Shown piece after piece: positions 24,340 to 33,174 of a stretch of DNA of 64,000 nt. Positions within the stretch are counted from its first letter, which is position 1. Every line of letters begins with the position of its first letter. The notes under the pieces were generated by a model that saw only the letters and a list, made by a program, of their open reading frames with translations, was not told where the DNA came from and ran no database searches. The DNA comes from a virus, in the IMG/VR virus record IMGVR_UViG_3300044712_001255, positions 124,001-188,000 of that record; one strand, 5' to 3'. The translations under genes were made by a program, and so were the position numbers.

Positions 24340-25908
24340 ATGCTGCGCGCCGATCCTGATGCCACATTGAGGGAAATGGTAAGAAAAGCCCTAGATGGCA
24401 CGTTGGTCACTGAGCTCTTTGAGCCCGAGGATCCCGTGCATGTCAATGCTGTTATTGACCCACAAGCAGCGCAGACAGACAGACACGACACAAAGTTTTT
24501 GCCTACCAACGGAGTCGAGTTCCAGGTAGCGATTCAGCAGCTAGTTAAAGCATACCCGTCAGCCGACTTCGGAGAGGTGCTCAAGGTGATCAAAGCAACC
24601 TTGGAGAAGGCTCAGGAACAAAACACCGACCGAGGAGACCCAAAAATGAACAAGCAACAGGCAGCAGAAGCACTTATTCGTAAGCGAGTACGTCAAATCA
24701 TTCGCGAGGCGATGGCAGCAAACGATCCCCGCCGCAGGGCAGGATCAAAGAAGTTGCCGCCGGGTTACGCAGAGCATCTGCCCGATGCAGTACGTTCAGC
24801 GGGACTTGAAGCTCCTGGATCAATTGCTGCACATCTTCCTGATGATGTCAAGCATGATCTTGCGATGGTTCGTAAGGGCCTCGAAGGCATGGGAGACGAA
24901 GACGCAGATGCACTCAAGAGGGTCGCAGCTGCCGGTAAGAATGTTCGTGGTAGCAAGGTGAACGATGAGCAAGCGCAGCAAATTATTGCCGCTCTTGGCG
25001 ATGAAGACCTTGGAATGAGCCAGTTCATGAACCTTGATAAGGCAACGAAGATGCGTTTCTTTGTCATCATGTACCTTACAAACAAGGACCGTAGCTTCTT
25101 CCAGCGCTGCGTTGATGATTATATTGCCGAGCTCGAAGATCAGTGGACAACTGCAAATCAGCAAGAGGCAGGCGACGACAAGGCTCTGCTGGCGCAGCTG
25201 AATCAGGAAATGATGGATGGCATCGATGAAATCGAAGCTGCGATTTCTGCAGACCCGTCTGTTTCTGAAGGGTTCAGCGACTTTGTTCAGAAGGAAGTCA
25301 CAGACACAATCAATGAGATGAGTCCTGAACAGTGGAAGGATCTCGTTGATAGGGCAAAGAAGGGATTCGAAGGCGTTCCTGGTGGTGTATCACCTGAGAA
25401 CATTGAGAATCTCCGCACGTGGATCTCTCGACGTGGTAACTGGCTCAAGCCAGGTGGGTCGCTCGATCGTTCCCGTCCACTGCCCCCTGCCGCGATTGCT
25501 GACCCTGCGCCCCCAAGCACAAGAGGCCCGGCTTCCACACCCACTCCTTCGGCGGCTACCGGCGCGGAACCTGATGACATGATGTCTGACGATGACTTCA
25601 AGGCATTTGCAAATGATCTTGCGTGGGACAAGCGTCGTAATGCGGTGATGAACGCTCGACCAAAGTCGTTAGCTAAGAAAACTGGTGACACGTCTGTGCC
25701 TGATTGGTCACCAACATCTAAATTAAAATCTGAACCGAATGTAAATTTAGACGATTCAAGCGATCCTATAGTGAGAAAAGCTATGTCTATGATGTTTGCG
25801 CATGATAGTTCAATAGAAGATATAGCGAAACAAACGAAGTTGTCACCTTCGCAAATTCGTCAAATAGCAGTGAAAAACGGGATTGATCCCGATGGGCTTG
25901 ACTTTTAA
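24340..25908 (+). CDS. Large probable virion-internal protein with possible internal start
   Basis: 522 residues. At 24646, in frame, an ATG preceded by GAGGAG begins MNKQQAAEALIRKRVRQII followed by REA, a targeting-type N-terminus ending (I)RE|A. The true or a second start may therefore be there (420 residues). The body is helical and Met/Asp-rich with a Pro-rich linker (residues ~375-410). The last 45 residues (SSIEDIAKQTKLSPSQIRQI) look like a helix-turn-helix. The first 102 residues may be an independent domain. Function unknown. Confidence 0.55.
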   Translation: MLRADPDATLREMVRKALDGTLVTELFEPEDPVHVNAVIDPQAAQTDRHDTKFLPTNGVEFQVAIQQLVKAYPSADFGEVLKVIKATLEKAQEQNTDRGDPKMNKQQAAEALIRKRVRQIIREAMAANDPRRRAGSKKLPPGYAEHLPDAVRSAGLEAPGSIAAHLPDDVKHDLAMVRKGLEGMGDEDADALKRVAAAGKNVRGSKVNDEQAQQIIAALGDEDLGMSQFMNLDKATKMRFFVIMYLTNKDRSFFQRCVDDYIAELEDQWTTANQQEAGDDKALLAQLNQEMMDGIDEIEAAISADPSVSEGFSDFVQKEVTDTINEMSPEQWKDLVDRAKKGFEGVPGGVSPENIENLRTWISRRGNWLKPGGSLDRSRPLPPAAIADPAPPSTRGPASTPTPSAATGAEPDDMMSDDDFKAFANDLAWDKRRNAVMNARPKSLAKKTGDTSVPDWSPTSKLKSEPNVNLDDSSDPIVRKAMSMMFAHDSSIEDIAKQTKLSPSQIRQIAVKNGIDPDGLDF

Positions 25909-26311
25909 GCTGCGTGATCTAATGTATAAATCTTTGGTCTCCGAGGCGCGAATCACAGTACCATCTAGGTACCCGATCGTGCCTCGTGACCAAGACGCCC
26001 CCATAACAACGTCAAATCGTTGGACGTTGCTTGACACGGGTGCTGCTCAACATCTACAAAAGACGTACGAGTTTCATGATGCATTTGCTCGTAATCGTTT
26101 TGTAGATGAGCTGTTTGCGTATGAAGAAAAGAAGGGTCACAGATCGCAGATAACGACGCAGTATCGTCAAGAGACGCCCAACTACATTGTGAAAGTTGAA
26201 GTATTCACGCCTGGAGTTGACGTCACCACAAATCTTGATAAAGAATATGCTCGTTACGCCGATGTACTGTGGCGTGACCTATGTTATGATATCCTGCATG
26301 TCGCAGGATGA
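25892..26311 (+). CDS. Pterin-4a-carbinolamine dehydratase-like protein with targeting-type N-terminus
   Basis: 139 residues from ATG 25892. The first 20 residues (MGLTFKLRDLMYKSLVSEAR) are helical and end VSE|A. The rest follows the PCD/DCoH pattern: WTLL, an aromatic strand (KTYEFHDAFARNRFVDEL), GHRSQIT in place of HHP, and YIVKVEVFTPGVDVTT, then D..YARYAD. The catalytic HH pair is reduced to one His, so dehydratase activity is doubtful and the fold may serve another role. Confidence 0.5.
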   Translation: MGLTFKLRDLMYKSLVSEARITVPSRYPIVPRDQDAPITTSNRWTLLDTGAAQHLQKTYEFHDAFARNRFVDELFAYEEKKGHRSQITTQYRQETPNYIVKVEVFTPGVDVTTNLDKEYARYADVLWRDLCYDILHVAG

Positions 26312-26720
26312 TGTAGGTGGCTCACTCCTCATGAGTGAGGGCCTTGACGCTGAGCTTGATCTTGACTCAGAAACATCTGACGTTTTTAAAGATCGAGCTA
26401 AGATATTGATTGTCAAGACTCGCGAGAACAACGAGCCTAACGTAATTGTAGCAGCTCTTCGTGCAATGGGTACAAAGGGGTCTACGTTTACGATTGAAAT
26501 GATTGTGCAACAAATGGTTGGCATTGAAACAGTGCTAGCATTTCGAGATAAAAAAATCACGTTTCACGGAATTGATATGCATCACAAGGATAAGGTGACA
26601 ACCGTACTCGCGGAGCATGTAGATACACCTTACGATATTGAATCTTGTAATGCGTATGATATAGTCGTTGAAAATGAAGAGTGCTCACTGGTGATTGTCT
26701 TCGCTCAACCTCCTATTTAG
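26298..26720 (+). CDS. Unknown 140-residue protein
   Basis: ATG 26298 (alternative 26286) overlaps the previous gene. An acidic N-terminus (MSEGLDAELDLDSE) is followed by an alpha/beta domain with AKILIVKTRENNEPNVIVAA and a second beta-rich half (CSLVIVFAQPPI). No family recognised. Confidence 0.55.
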   Translation: MSQDDVGGSLLMSEGLDAELDLDSETSDVFKDRAKILIVKTRENNEPNVIVAALRAMGTKGSTFTIEMIVQQMVGIETVLAFRDKKITFHGIDMHHKDKVTTVLAEHVDTPYDIESCNAYDIVVENEECSLVIVFAQPPI

Positions 26721-26742
26721 GAGTCTGGAAGGAACGGTATAC

Positions 26743-26916
26743 ATGGAAGACGGCGTCAATTTTGACAAGTTCATGGATAGCATCCTGGTAAAGGAAGCAC
26801 AGGCCGAGCGCCGCGATGCTGGTGATGAAGAATTGCCACCCATGCAGCGATTGGCGAAACAACGTCGCGAGAAACCCGCGCAGTTGGTTAGATTCACACC
26901 TCAAGGGAACAAGTAA
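26743..26916 (+). CDS. Small basic protein with targeting-type N-terminus
   Basis: 57 residues, with GGAAGGAA before ATG 26743. NFDKFMDSILVKEAQAERRD gives a helix ending VKE|A, after which the protein is basic (RLAKQRREKPAQLVRF), as in phage internal DNA-binding head proteins. The role is inferred. Confidence 0.5.
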   Translation: MEDGVNFDKFMDSILVKEAQAERRDAGDEELPPMQRLAKQRREKPAQLVRFTPQGNK

Positions 26917-27509
26917 TGAAGACGTTGGGTGAAAAGCTCGATGACGTCTTTGCAAGCGCAAAGCGTGGGCTTACTGAAACAACGACTCCACGTAGAAGTC
27001 GTCTTGTTGAGGAAGAAGAGTTTCAGGCGAATGTCAAGAAGGATCCCAACACAGCAAATGTGAGTGGGCAGAAACCCGTAGCTCCTGGCGACCTTGAAGA
27101 CGATGAGGCTATGAAACAAGGTGATGTCGGGGTCTCTGACATCATTGACAAACTGAATGCTATTCGAGCAGGAAGAAGTGTGAAGGACGATGAGATCGCG
27201 AAGGCGCTCGAGGCGTATTTCATGGACCTTGATCCAGCAGAACGCGTTGCATTGTTTGCGTATCTGAAGGGAATTTCTGAGGTTGTTAGTGGACAGACGG
27301 CGGGAGAAGCCGCTGTTGAACCAGCCGATCCAGCTCCTGGCATCAAAATGCAAAAGAAAAATTCAGCAGGCGGCGAAAGCAATAAAGCTTCGCCAGCTCC
27401 ACACTCCTTGGCGTCTAGAGGCACAAAGTCTAACGTCACTGTGACCGTCAACAAGAGCCACGCTGGTGGCGGCCAAGAATCGGCTCCCATCACACCAAAA
27501 ACTCGTTGA
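26916..27509 (+). CDS. Probable virion-internal protein, low complexity
   Basis: 197 residues. The start (MKTLGEKLDDVFASAKRG) leads to LTE|T and LVE|E sites. A central helical domain (GDVGVSDIIDKLNAIRAGR, AEALEAYFMDLDPAER-like) follows, and the last 70 residues are Ala/Pro/Ser-rich and basic. It overlaps its neighbour by one base. Head or core association is inferred. Confidence 0.5.
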   Translation: MKTLGEKLDDVFASAKRGLTETTTPRRSRLVEEEEFQANVKKDPNTANVSGQKPVAPGDLEDDEAMKQGDVGVSDIIDKLNAIRAGRSVKDDEIAKALEAYFMDLDPAERVALFAYLKGISEVVSGQTAGEAAVEPADPAPGIKMQKKNSAGGESNKASPAPHSLASRGTKSNVTVTVNKSHAGGGQESAPITPKTR

Positions 27510-27532
27510 GCAGAAGATAAGGGTTACACTGT

Positions 27533-27739
27533 ATGATGACTCGAATAATCACGTTGCCTCGAGGCGGAAAGTTGGAAATCGAAATGGATCCAACGTTCTT
27601 AGATCATGTTTGTCGTCACTTCGGGCTGTCTGCTCATTCTGAGGTGACAGATGCGCACCTTAGGATGTTCATTTGGGGAGCTACGAAAAATGCAATCGAC
27701 AATGTGGAAACAATGGCCCCAGTGGCAGTTGCAGGGTGA
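27533..27739 (+). CDS. Unknown 68-residue protein
   Basis: ATG 27533 or 27536; a TACACT lies 5 nt before the latter. MTRIITLPRGGKLEIEMDPT then a short helical half (HLRMFIWGATKNAID). Its 3' end overlaps the next gene by 50 nt. No family recognised. Confidence 0.5.
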   Translation: MMTRIITLPRGGKLEIEMDPTFLDHVCRHFGLSAHSEVTDAHLRMFIWGATKNAIDNVETMAPVAVAG

Positions 27740-30050
27740 ATCACAAGCACAAAAGTTTCAACCGTGGCCATCAGGTCGGGTGTTCGAAGGCAAGACAAAA
27801 GGCTCAAGCATTCAACACCCGATTGATCTAAAATCATCATTGACAATAGGTGATCTAAAAGAGATCACTTTGCAAGCTACTCAAGGTAAGCTTGAAAAAG
27901 TCAATGTAAAGATCGACGGCGGTCCGTTGTTTTTTACGTGTGATGCACAAACAGGCGAAGTGTTTGTCGCAAAAGAAGACAAAGATCTGCTATCTGGAGG
28001 CGTTCCTGCTTCTGGAATGAGGGAACGCTACCCGGCGGGTTCTCCTGTTGAACATGTAGGTGAGGCATTCGCGGGCGCAGCAGAGATATTGCAAAAAGCA
28101 GTGTCAGGGTTTGATGTTGGAACGCTTGAAGAGATTTTTGGTCCAACGAAAAACAACTTCTACTCCATTGAAGTGGTTTATCCAAATGACCAGCGCGTCT
28201 TTGGATACGACGGTAAGCACGTCGTCTTCCATCCAAATCCTTACAAATACGTTGACTACAGTACCGGTGAGGTCATTACAGAATATGATGACATTCCAGG
28301 CCTTGATAAGTTAATGCAAAACATCATCCAAAAAGACGCAGCTACGCGTCAAAGTGAGTGGAAGATTCATGCCCCGATGGTGATGCAGCTTCGAGACATT
28401 TCTTCCGGTGGTCTTGGACAGGAAATCATCTCAGAACTGGAACAGCTGCAAGCAGATGCAGGCGTAGGTGATGACGCAACGATACCTGAGTTCATTGCTG
28501 GCTTAGCACAGGTCCGTATTGACGAACTCGGTATTCAGGAGCCCACTGGTGCACTCGCAAAAAATCTCGCGGGTGTCAAGGGTGCACCCACCATAGTACA
28601 GTTGAAAAAACTTGTACCATCCGAGCAGCTGCCTCAGGTTGAGGCGCTTGTCGCAGATAGAGATAACATCAGGCTTGAGTTGTTGGCGTCGTTGGATGAA
28701 GTTTTCAACCGTCTCGCAATTGGGATAATGAAAGCGATTGAGAACCTTCCATTGCCTGCAAGAGTGCAACATCCTGAAAAGATCAAATCAGCAGTGGCGC
28801 TTGCGAACTCATCTGCGTTAGAGGGTAATCCGCTGCAGGCGAGGATGAAGCGACAGGCGAACAGACTTGGAAATCCTGAGGACATGGTTCCCATGGAAGG
28901 AATTGTCTTCTTTTACAAAGGGCAAGCCTATAAATTCACAGGACAATTTGGACCCGCCAATCAGCTGATTGGAATGTTGCGTAAGCTCGGACTAGGGTCT
29001 GACGCTGCTCTTGCCGAAGCTCGCCGTCGCATCAATGAAGGCGGGTCGGCGTTCACTAACGACCGCGCGGCAGAGAAGCGTAATGTTCAACGTTTTCGTA
29101 GAGAGACGTGGTTGAAGGAAAAAGAATACATCTTCGACATTCTTGAAGAAGTGGGCTGCGAACGACAGACGGCGCATCCACCGTGGATGAGCAAGTCTGC
29201 AGAAGAAGTGCAACGATTCTACGTAGCCGGCAGCACTGGTAAGAAAGATGATTCTGGTGATGCTGACATCGTAGCAGTGTATCGTGGCACACGAGATGAG
29301 TTGATGCCGAAACTTGTGAATGTTCTCGCGGCAGCTGCGAAACACGAAGGCGCAGAACCACCTGCAGTTGCAAAGATCGGTGAAGACGTTTCGTTTGCGT
29401 ATCCTGTGAAATCAATGCCAGGTGTGTACATCCAAGTCGACATAAATTGTGCATCTGGAGAAGAGCAATACAACTGGAAGACGTGGACGCATTGGGGTGC
29501 AACGCCTGGATCGAAAGAGCAATCAATCCCAGGTAGTGGCATATCGCGCTTCAAGGGCGCACTTAGGGCGTTCTTGTTGGAATCAGTGTTAGAGTTTTTG
29601 TCAAAGGAGCACTTCCCAGGTCAGCAAAACGATATAGACAAGACTGGGTATTCTTTGAATGTGGGCAAGGGACTTTTCAAGTCAACAAAGACTCGCAAGG
29701 GAAAGAAACCAGGCGCAATCAATAAAACGTGGTCAGAACTTTATCGTGGCAATGAATTTGGCGATGAAGGTGAACCCATAACGTTAGATCCAGACGCAGC
29801 GATTGAGAGAATGTTTGGACCGGGCCATGGCGCATATGATGCACGATCGTTAGAAGATGTTGTAGAACTTTTGAAGACAAGCGAACGTTTTACGCCAGCT
29901 GAAAAGCATGAAATCGTTGAGATCTTCTTGAATAAGATGCGCAGCAAAGTAGCTGATTCTTCAAAATGGTCTCGAGTGGCACCGTCTCAAGAAGTCGCAG
30001 CGTCAATTTACAATGATGTTGAAGAGTACATAAGAGAGCAAATTCCATGA
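27690..30050 (+). CDS. Large phage protein: KxDG ligase-like domain plus nucleotidyltransferase-like domain
   Basis: 786 residues from ATG 27690 (GGGGAG 9 nt before). Around Lys74, NVKIDGGPLFFTCDAQTGEV has the KxDG adenylation signature and the following FF...V(A/F)K. It resembles a large uncharacterised protein of T4-like phages that has KWDGAP..F. At about residues 510-530, AGSTGKKDDSGDADIV has the GS...DxD pattern of nucleotidyltransferases, followed by a conserved-looking WGATPGSKE and PGAINKTW. One polypeptide thus seems to join two nucleotidyl-transfer folds. RNA/DNA repair or head-associated roles are possible. Confidence 0.6.
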   Translation: MQSTMWKQWPQWQLQGESQAQKFQPWPSGRVFEGKTKGSSIQHPIDLKSSLTIGDLKEITLQATQGKLEKVNVKIDGGPLFFTCDAQTGEVFVAKEDKDLLSGGVPASGMRERYPAGSPVEHVGEAFAGAAEILQKAVSGFDVGTLEEIFGPTKNNFYSIEVVYPNDQRVFGYDGKHVVFHPNPYKYVDYSTGEVITEYDDIPGLDKLMQNIIQKDAATRQSEWKIHAPMVMQLRDISSGGLGQEIISELEQLQADAGVGDDATIPEFIAGLAQVRIDELGIQEPTGALAKNLAGVKGAPTIVQLKKLVPSEQLPQVEALVADRDNIRLELLASLDEVFNRLAIGIMKAIENLPLPARVQHPEKIKSAVALANSSALEGNPLQARMKRQANRLGNPEDMVPMEGIVFFYKGQAYKFTGQFGPANQLIGMLRKLGLGSDAALAEARRRINEGGSAFTNDRAAEKRNVQRFRRETWLKEKEYIFDILEEVGCERQTAHPPWMSKSAEEVQRFYVAGSTGKKDDSGDADIVAVYRGTRDELMPKLVNVLAAAAKHEGAEPPAVAKIGEDVSFAYPVKSMPGVYIQVDINCASGEEQYNWKTWTHWGATPGSKEQSIPGSGISRFKGALRAFLLESVLEFLSKEHFPGQQNDIDKTGYSLNVGKGLFKSTKTRKGKKPGAINKTWSELYRGNEFGDEGEPITLDPDAAIERMFGPGHGAYDARSLEDVVELLKTSERFTPAEKHEIVEIFLNKMRSKVADSSKWSRVAPSQEVAASIYNDVEEYIREQIP

Positions 30051-31675
30051 TTGTTGTTCCTACACAAAACGTACTGCTAGAGGCCGTGTATGATCCCGAC
30101 GCTCACTATGAGCAACTGTTAGGAAAGGTCGCGTCCGCTGAGAAGAATGTGGCGATGTGGTCGCCAGTAGCTTCGTCATTGAAGAAACTTTTTGGTATCA
30201 TTTCAAATGCAGTGGGTAAGGACTCCACTAAACGCATTGAACAAAAGTGGTCAGATGATCCTGAAGTGATTATGAATCTCGCAAGTCTAGCGCGGTTTAG
30301 CTCTGCCACCGGCGGCGATTCCTTGAATGACGTTGTCAATGAAATTCATGCAAATTGGCCGTCAGGTAAAGAAGGGTTCAATGTTGACCTTGAAAAGTTT
30401 AAAGATTTTCCTGACGTAATCACAACAGTACCTGGAGCAAAACCCAAGCGCAAGGGCGAGGCTGTCGTCAATAAGCGTCGTGCAAACTTAGAAAAAGTCA
30501 ATGAATTTTTGGCGCCATTTCGTAAGCCGTTCGACCTCGCGCAACGTTCATTGCGCAAGGCTGAGCATGAATTGGCAACTGCGCAAGAGCGCGTTGATAA
30601 TTTTGACACTTCTGATGGATCGTTCGTTTCTCATCTGTCACAGGAAAAAGTTACAGAACCCGAATACGAACATACGTCAAAGCTGGTATCGATCAGTGAA
30701 TTGCCGGCTTTGCAGTGGTATTTGTGGCCCGATGATATTGACGTAGCTTCAAATTCAAAGTTTAAGTCTGGTAAACAGGGCGAAGGTGGCGGCGAGTCGT
30801 GGTCTGCATATGTTTTTGGTGGCAAGGTGCAAGGACAAAGTTCACTATTCGACCTTGCCGTTCCAGCAGACAACGGATATGAAAAGTGGGAAGTAAAAGA
30901 GTATGATACTTCCTCGAAAGAACCTGTCATTCGTTTGGGCAGTCATGGTACGTCCGTAACAGCTGACATCCTTGAAAGATTATCGGGCGTATTTCGTCAA
31001 TTGAAGTCATTCATGAACATCTACAAAGAGATGAAGCTTGACCAACTCACCGGAGAGTACCCATTTGCGTCAAAGTTTGTCAAGTCTCTTGAGGAGTACA
31101 TTCCCAGGGCACAGTCAAAAATGATCGTGCATGGACAGATCACGAATATTGACCTTGAGTATCTCGGCAAAGCAATTCGTGCTGCGAACAAGGTGTACAA
31201 TGACGTTACGTCTAAGGTAAAGACGCCAAGTCTTGAACTTATGGTGAATGGTAAAAAGCTGACATTAGACGGAGACGATTATGTCAAATTGCTATATAAA
31301 TTACATAGCATGAAGATGCTCCCAGACGAGCTTGGTAACCAAGAGATACTCTGCGCCGCAGTGGCAGAGCTTGATGATCCTGTTTTACGCGGCGCAGAAT
31401 CGTATAGAGATATGTTGAAATCGTTGTTTAATGCCTTGTCACCGCAAGCGGCGTTTAATAATGTTGATGGTCTATTGCTCGTCAGTCCACGAGCATTTGT
31501 GAAGATTCCTAGGGCGTCGTTGAATGACGTTCTAGAATACGTAAGTTTGTCAGAGAATCGTCGACCAAACTTCAAGATATCAGCAGACTTTCCACGTCCG
31601 GAATCAGCGCAGCAAATTCCCGTGGCAGCGCCCGCGACGGCATTGCCACCGTTTGATGCCGAGGTTACGCAATAA
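30047..31675 (+). CDS. Unknown 542-residue protein, possible nuclease-like core
   Basis: It begins MIVVPTQNVLLEAVYD, where LLE|A fits the targeting-cleavage pattern. Coiled-coil segments around residues 140-180 precede FDLAVPADNGYEKWEVKEYD, a D...(E)xK arrangement as in PD-(D/E)xK nucleases. The C-terminal 200 residues are mixed alpha/beta. It overlaps the upstream giant gene in ATGA style and may be its partner. The nuclease idea is tentative. Confidence 0.5.
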   Translation: MIVVPTQNVLLEAVYDPDAHYEQLLGKVASAEKNVAMWSPVASSLKKLFGIISNAVGKDSTKRIEQKWSDDPEVIMNLASLARFSSATGGDSLNDVVNEIHANWPSGKEGFNVDLEKFKDFPDVITTVPGAKPKRKGEAVVNKRRANLEKVNEFLAPFRKPFDLAQRSLRKAEHELATAQERVDNFDTSDGSFVSHLSQEKVTEPEYEHTSKLVSISELPALQWYLWPDDIDVASNSKFKSGKQGEGGGESWSAYVFGGKVQGQSSLFDLAVPADNGYEKWEVKEYDTSSKEPVIRLGSHGTSVTADILERLSGVFRQLKSFMNIYKEMKLDQLTGEYPFASKFVKSLEEYIPRAQSKMIVHGQITNIDLEYLGKAIRAANKVYNDVTSKVKTPSLELMVNGKKLTLDGDDYVKLLYKLHSMKMLPDELGNQEILCAAVAELDDPVLRGAESYRDMLKSLFNALSPQAAFNNVDGLLLVSPRAFVKIPRASLNDVLEYVSLSENRRPNFKISADFPRPESAQQIPVAAPATALPPFDAEVTQ

Positions 31676-32444
31676 TCTTTGCTGATCCGTCGATCAACAT
31701 ACGCTCAAGAATCTTGATAACGAATCCTTCGTTCTTGGGTGAAACGAGCAATTGCTCGGGTTCAGGTTGTTTGTTGCTGGAAATGAGTTGCGACAGGATT
31801 TTTTCTCTTGATTGTGGAGATAGAAACCCTGGTAGGTTGTCTTTGAATTCTTCTGCGGCAGCTTCATCACCAGCAGCAGCTTTTGCAAGCAACCGTCTCA
31901 TTCGAGTTGCGCTGATCTCACCCGCTTGACGTCCCACGGCGCCTGCTTGACCCACTGCTGCTCGTACCTTGATTTCAATTTGATCTTTGTACCTCCAGAT
32001 TAACTTCTCTTGCGCAGTCTTGGGCGCAGCGCCTCCCTTGATCTTATCGACAGTGGCGTAACGTTGTCTTTCGCTTGGGTCACCAATCATGATCGTGATG
32101 AATGTAGTAGGACGTACGCCTGATTCTTGTTCCTTCAACAGCTGCATCATTCTTGCGAATACACCACGTGCAGGTTGACGAGACGGGAAGATTTCAATTC
32201 TATCGCCGAATTGCTGCTTCAACTGCGGGATTAGCTCATCGTTCCACAACTGAAACATTGAATTTCCACTGACTGGGTATTCATCACCTGTATCACCACG
32301 CATTGTGTCTTCGCCAGTCCCAGCAAATACTGAAACTTCATCGTTGCTTTCCAACGCTTGACGAATTAGCTCGAAATGCATCTTGTGAAATGGTTTCGCA
32401 GACATTACCATCAGCGCATGACGCTCGGTATCAAATTGATCCAT
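31665..32444 (-). CDS. Nucleotidylyltransferase (HIGH superfamily; NMNAT/cytidylyltransferase-like)
   Basis: 259 residues on the minus strand. SAKPFHKMHFELIRQAL near the N-terminus is the (P)FHxxH motif, and ISATRMRRLL near residue 178 is the ISxTxxR motif. Together they define adenylyl/cytidylyl-transferases that build NAD, CoA or CDP-compounds. The C-terminal 80 residues are an added domain. It is transcribed divergently from a Nudix gene across a 39-bp gap, reminiscent of NMNAT-Nudix pairs in NAD metabolism. The substrate is not proven. Confidence 0.75.
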   Translation of the reverse strand: MDQFDTERHALMVMSAKPFHKMHFELIRQALESNDEVSVFAGTGEDTMRGDTGDEYPVSGNSMFQLWNDELIPQLKQQFGDRIEIFPSRQPARGVFARMMQLLKEQESGVRPTTFITIMIGDPSERQRYATVDKIKGGAAPKTAQEKLIWRYKDQIEIKVRAAVGQAGAVGRQAGEISATRMRRLLAKAAAGDEAAAEEFKDNLPGFLSPQSREKILSQLISSNKQPEPEQLLVSPKNEGFVIKILERMLIDGSAKIIA

Positions 32445-32452
32445 ACGTCATA

Positions 32453-32458
32453 ACTATA
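32453..32458 (-). promoter_or_regulatory. -10-like TATAGT for the minus-strand nucleotidylyltransferase
   Basis: Read on the minus strand, TATAGT lies 8 nt before the ATG at 32444. It faces the promoter of the Nudix gene inside a 39-bp divergent region. Confidence 0.4.
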
Positions 32459-32471
32459 ACCCGGTGTTTGA

Positions 32472-32477
32472 TACGAT
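32472..32477 (+). promoter_or_regulatory. -10-like TACGAT (TGATACGAT), 6 nt before the start codon
   Basis: An extended -10 with TG two bases upstream. The ATG at 32484 follows after 6 nt, again predicting a leaderless transcript. Confidence 0.5.
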
Positions 32478-32483
32478 GGTCAC

Positions 32484-32930
32484 ATGCTACCAGAAGTAAT
32501 TTCGTGCGGTGCGTTGCCGTACAGAATTGTTGACAACAATATTGAAATTTTGTTGGTTCAACATGTTCGGTCCGCAGACAAGAGCTGGGGTATCCCAAAG
32601 GGAAAACAAGAGAAGAACGAAATCATTCAAGATTGTATCTTGCGTGAAGTGAAGGAAGAAACAGGTCTCTCTGTTGTTCGCCTTGAGGATCCACTTGCAA
32701 ATGTGTCATATGTGAAAAATGCCATTGTGAAGCGCTTGATTGCGTGTTTAGCCGTTGTTGAAAATGGAGTGCCAACGCCAATCGATCGCAAAGAGATATC
32801 GCAAGCGCAATTTTTCAAAGTCACAGACCTTCCGCTAATTCACAGATATCAACTATCGCTAGTGAAAGAGGCGATTCGTCTAATCAGGGCTAAGAAGTTG
32901 ACGATCGATGATAGTTCATCCAAGAATTAA
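32484..32930 (+). CDS. Nudix hydrolase
   Basis: 148 residues. The full Nudix box GKQEKNEIIQDC...REVKEETGL (residues ~34-56) fits Gx5Ex7REUxEExGU and binds the metal that cleaves nucleoside diphosphate-X compounds. The start follows a -10 element by 6 nt. Its divergent neighbour is a nucleotidylyltransferase, so NAD, ADP-ribose or capped-RNA substrates are reasonable guesses. Confidence 0.9.
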   Translation: MLPEVISCGALPYRIVDNNIEILLVQHVRSADKSWGIPKGKQEKNEIIQDCILREVKEETGLSVVRLEDPLANVSYVKNAIVKRLIACLAVVENGVPTPIDRKEISQAQFFKVTDLPLIHRYQLSLVKEAIRLIRAKKLTIDDSSSKN

Positions 32931-33174
32931 CGCAGCTCTGGAGACATTTTATGTGTATGCGTCAAATGTCAACAACTGGCTCATAGTCAAGAAGAACATT
33001 TTGTTGATGTTGCCGTCACGACTTCGTGCAAGATTCTCTCGCAGGGATGAAAAAACAAAGTTGCAACGTCCCAATGAGCTCGAATATGAGCTGATGCAGC
33101 GATGGGCGAACATGACTGGGCGAGACGTCCTATTTACCAACGATGGAATCGAAGGAAAAGTTTCTCCTACGTGA
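32908..33174 (+). CDS. Unknown 88-residue protein
   Basis: MIVHPRINAALETFYVYASN start, overlapping the Nudix gene by 23 nt and the next gene by 32 nt. A hydrophobic segment (WLIVKKNILLML) is followed by a very basic stretch (RLRARFSRRDEKTK). No family recognised. Confidence 0.5.
   Translation: MIVHPRINAALETFYVYASNVNNWLIVKKNILLMLPSRLRARFSRRDEKTKLQRPNELEYELMQRWANMTGRDVLFTNDGIEGKVSPT

Noticed and set aside
27023-27493. 156-codon minus-strand frame
   Set aside because: Antisense to an Ala/Pro-rich gene; no ribosome site and no convincing protein pattern.
29056-29526. 156-codon minus-strand frame
   Set aside because: Antisense to the KxDG protein; composition (Ser, Leu, His, Gln) is typical of an antisense shadow.
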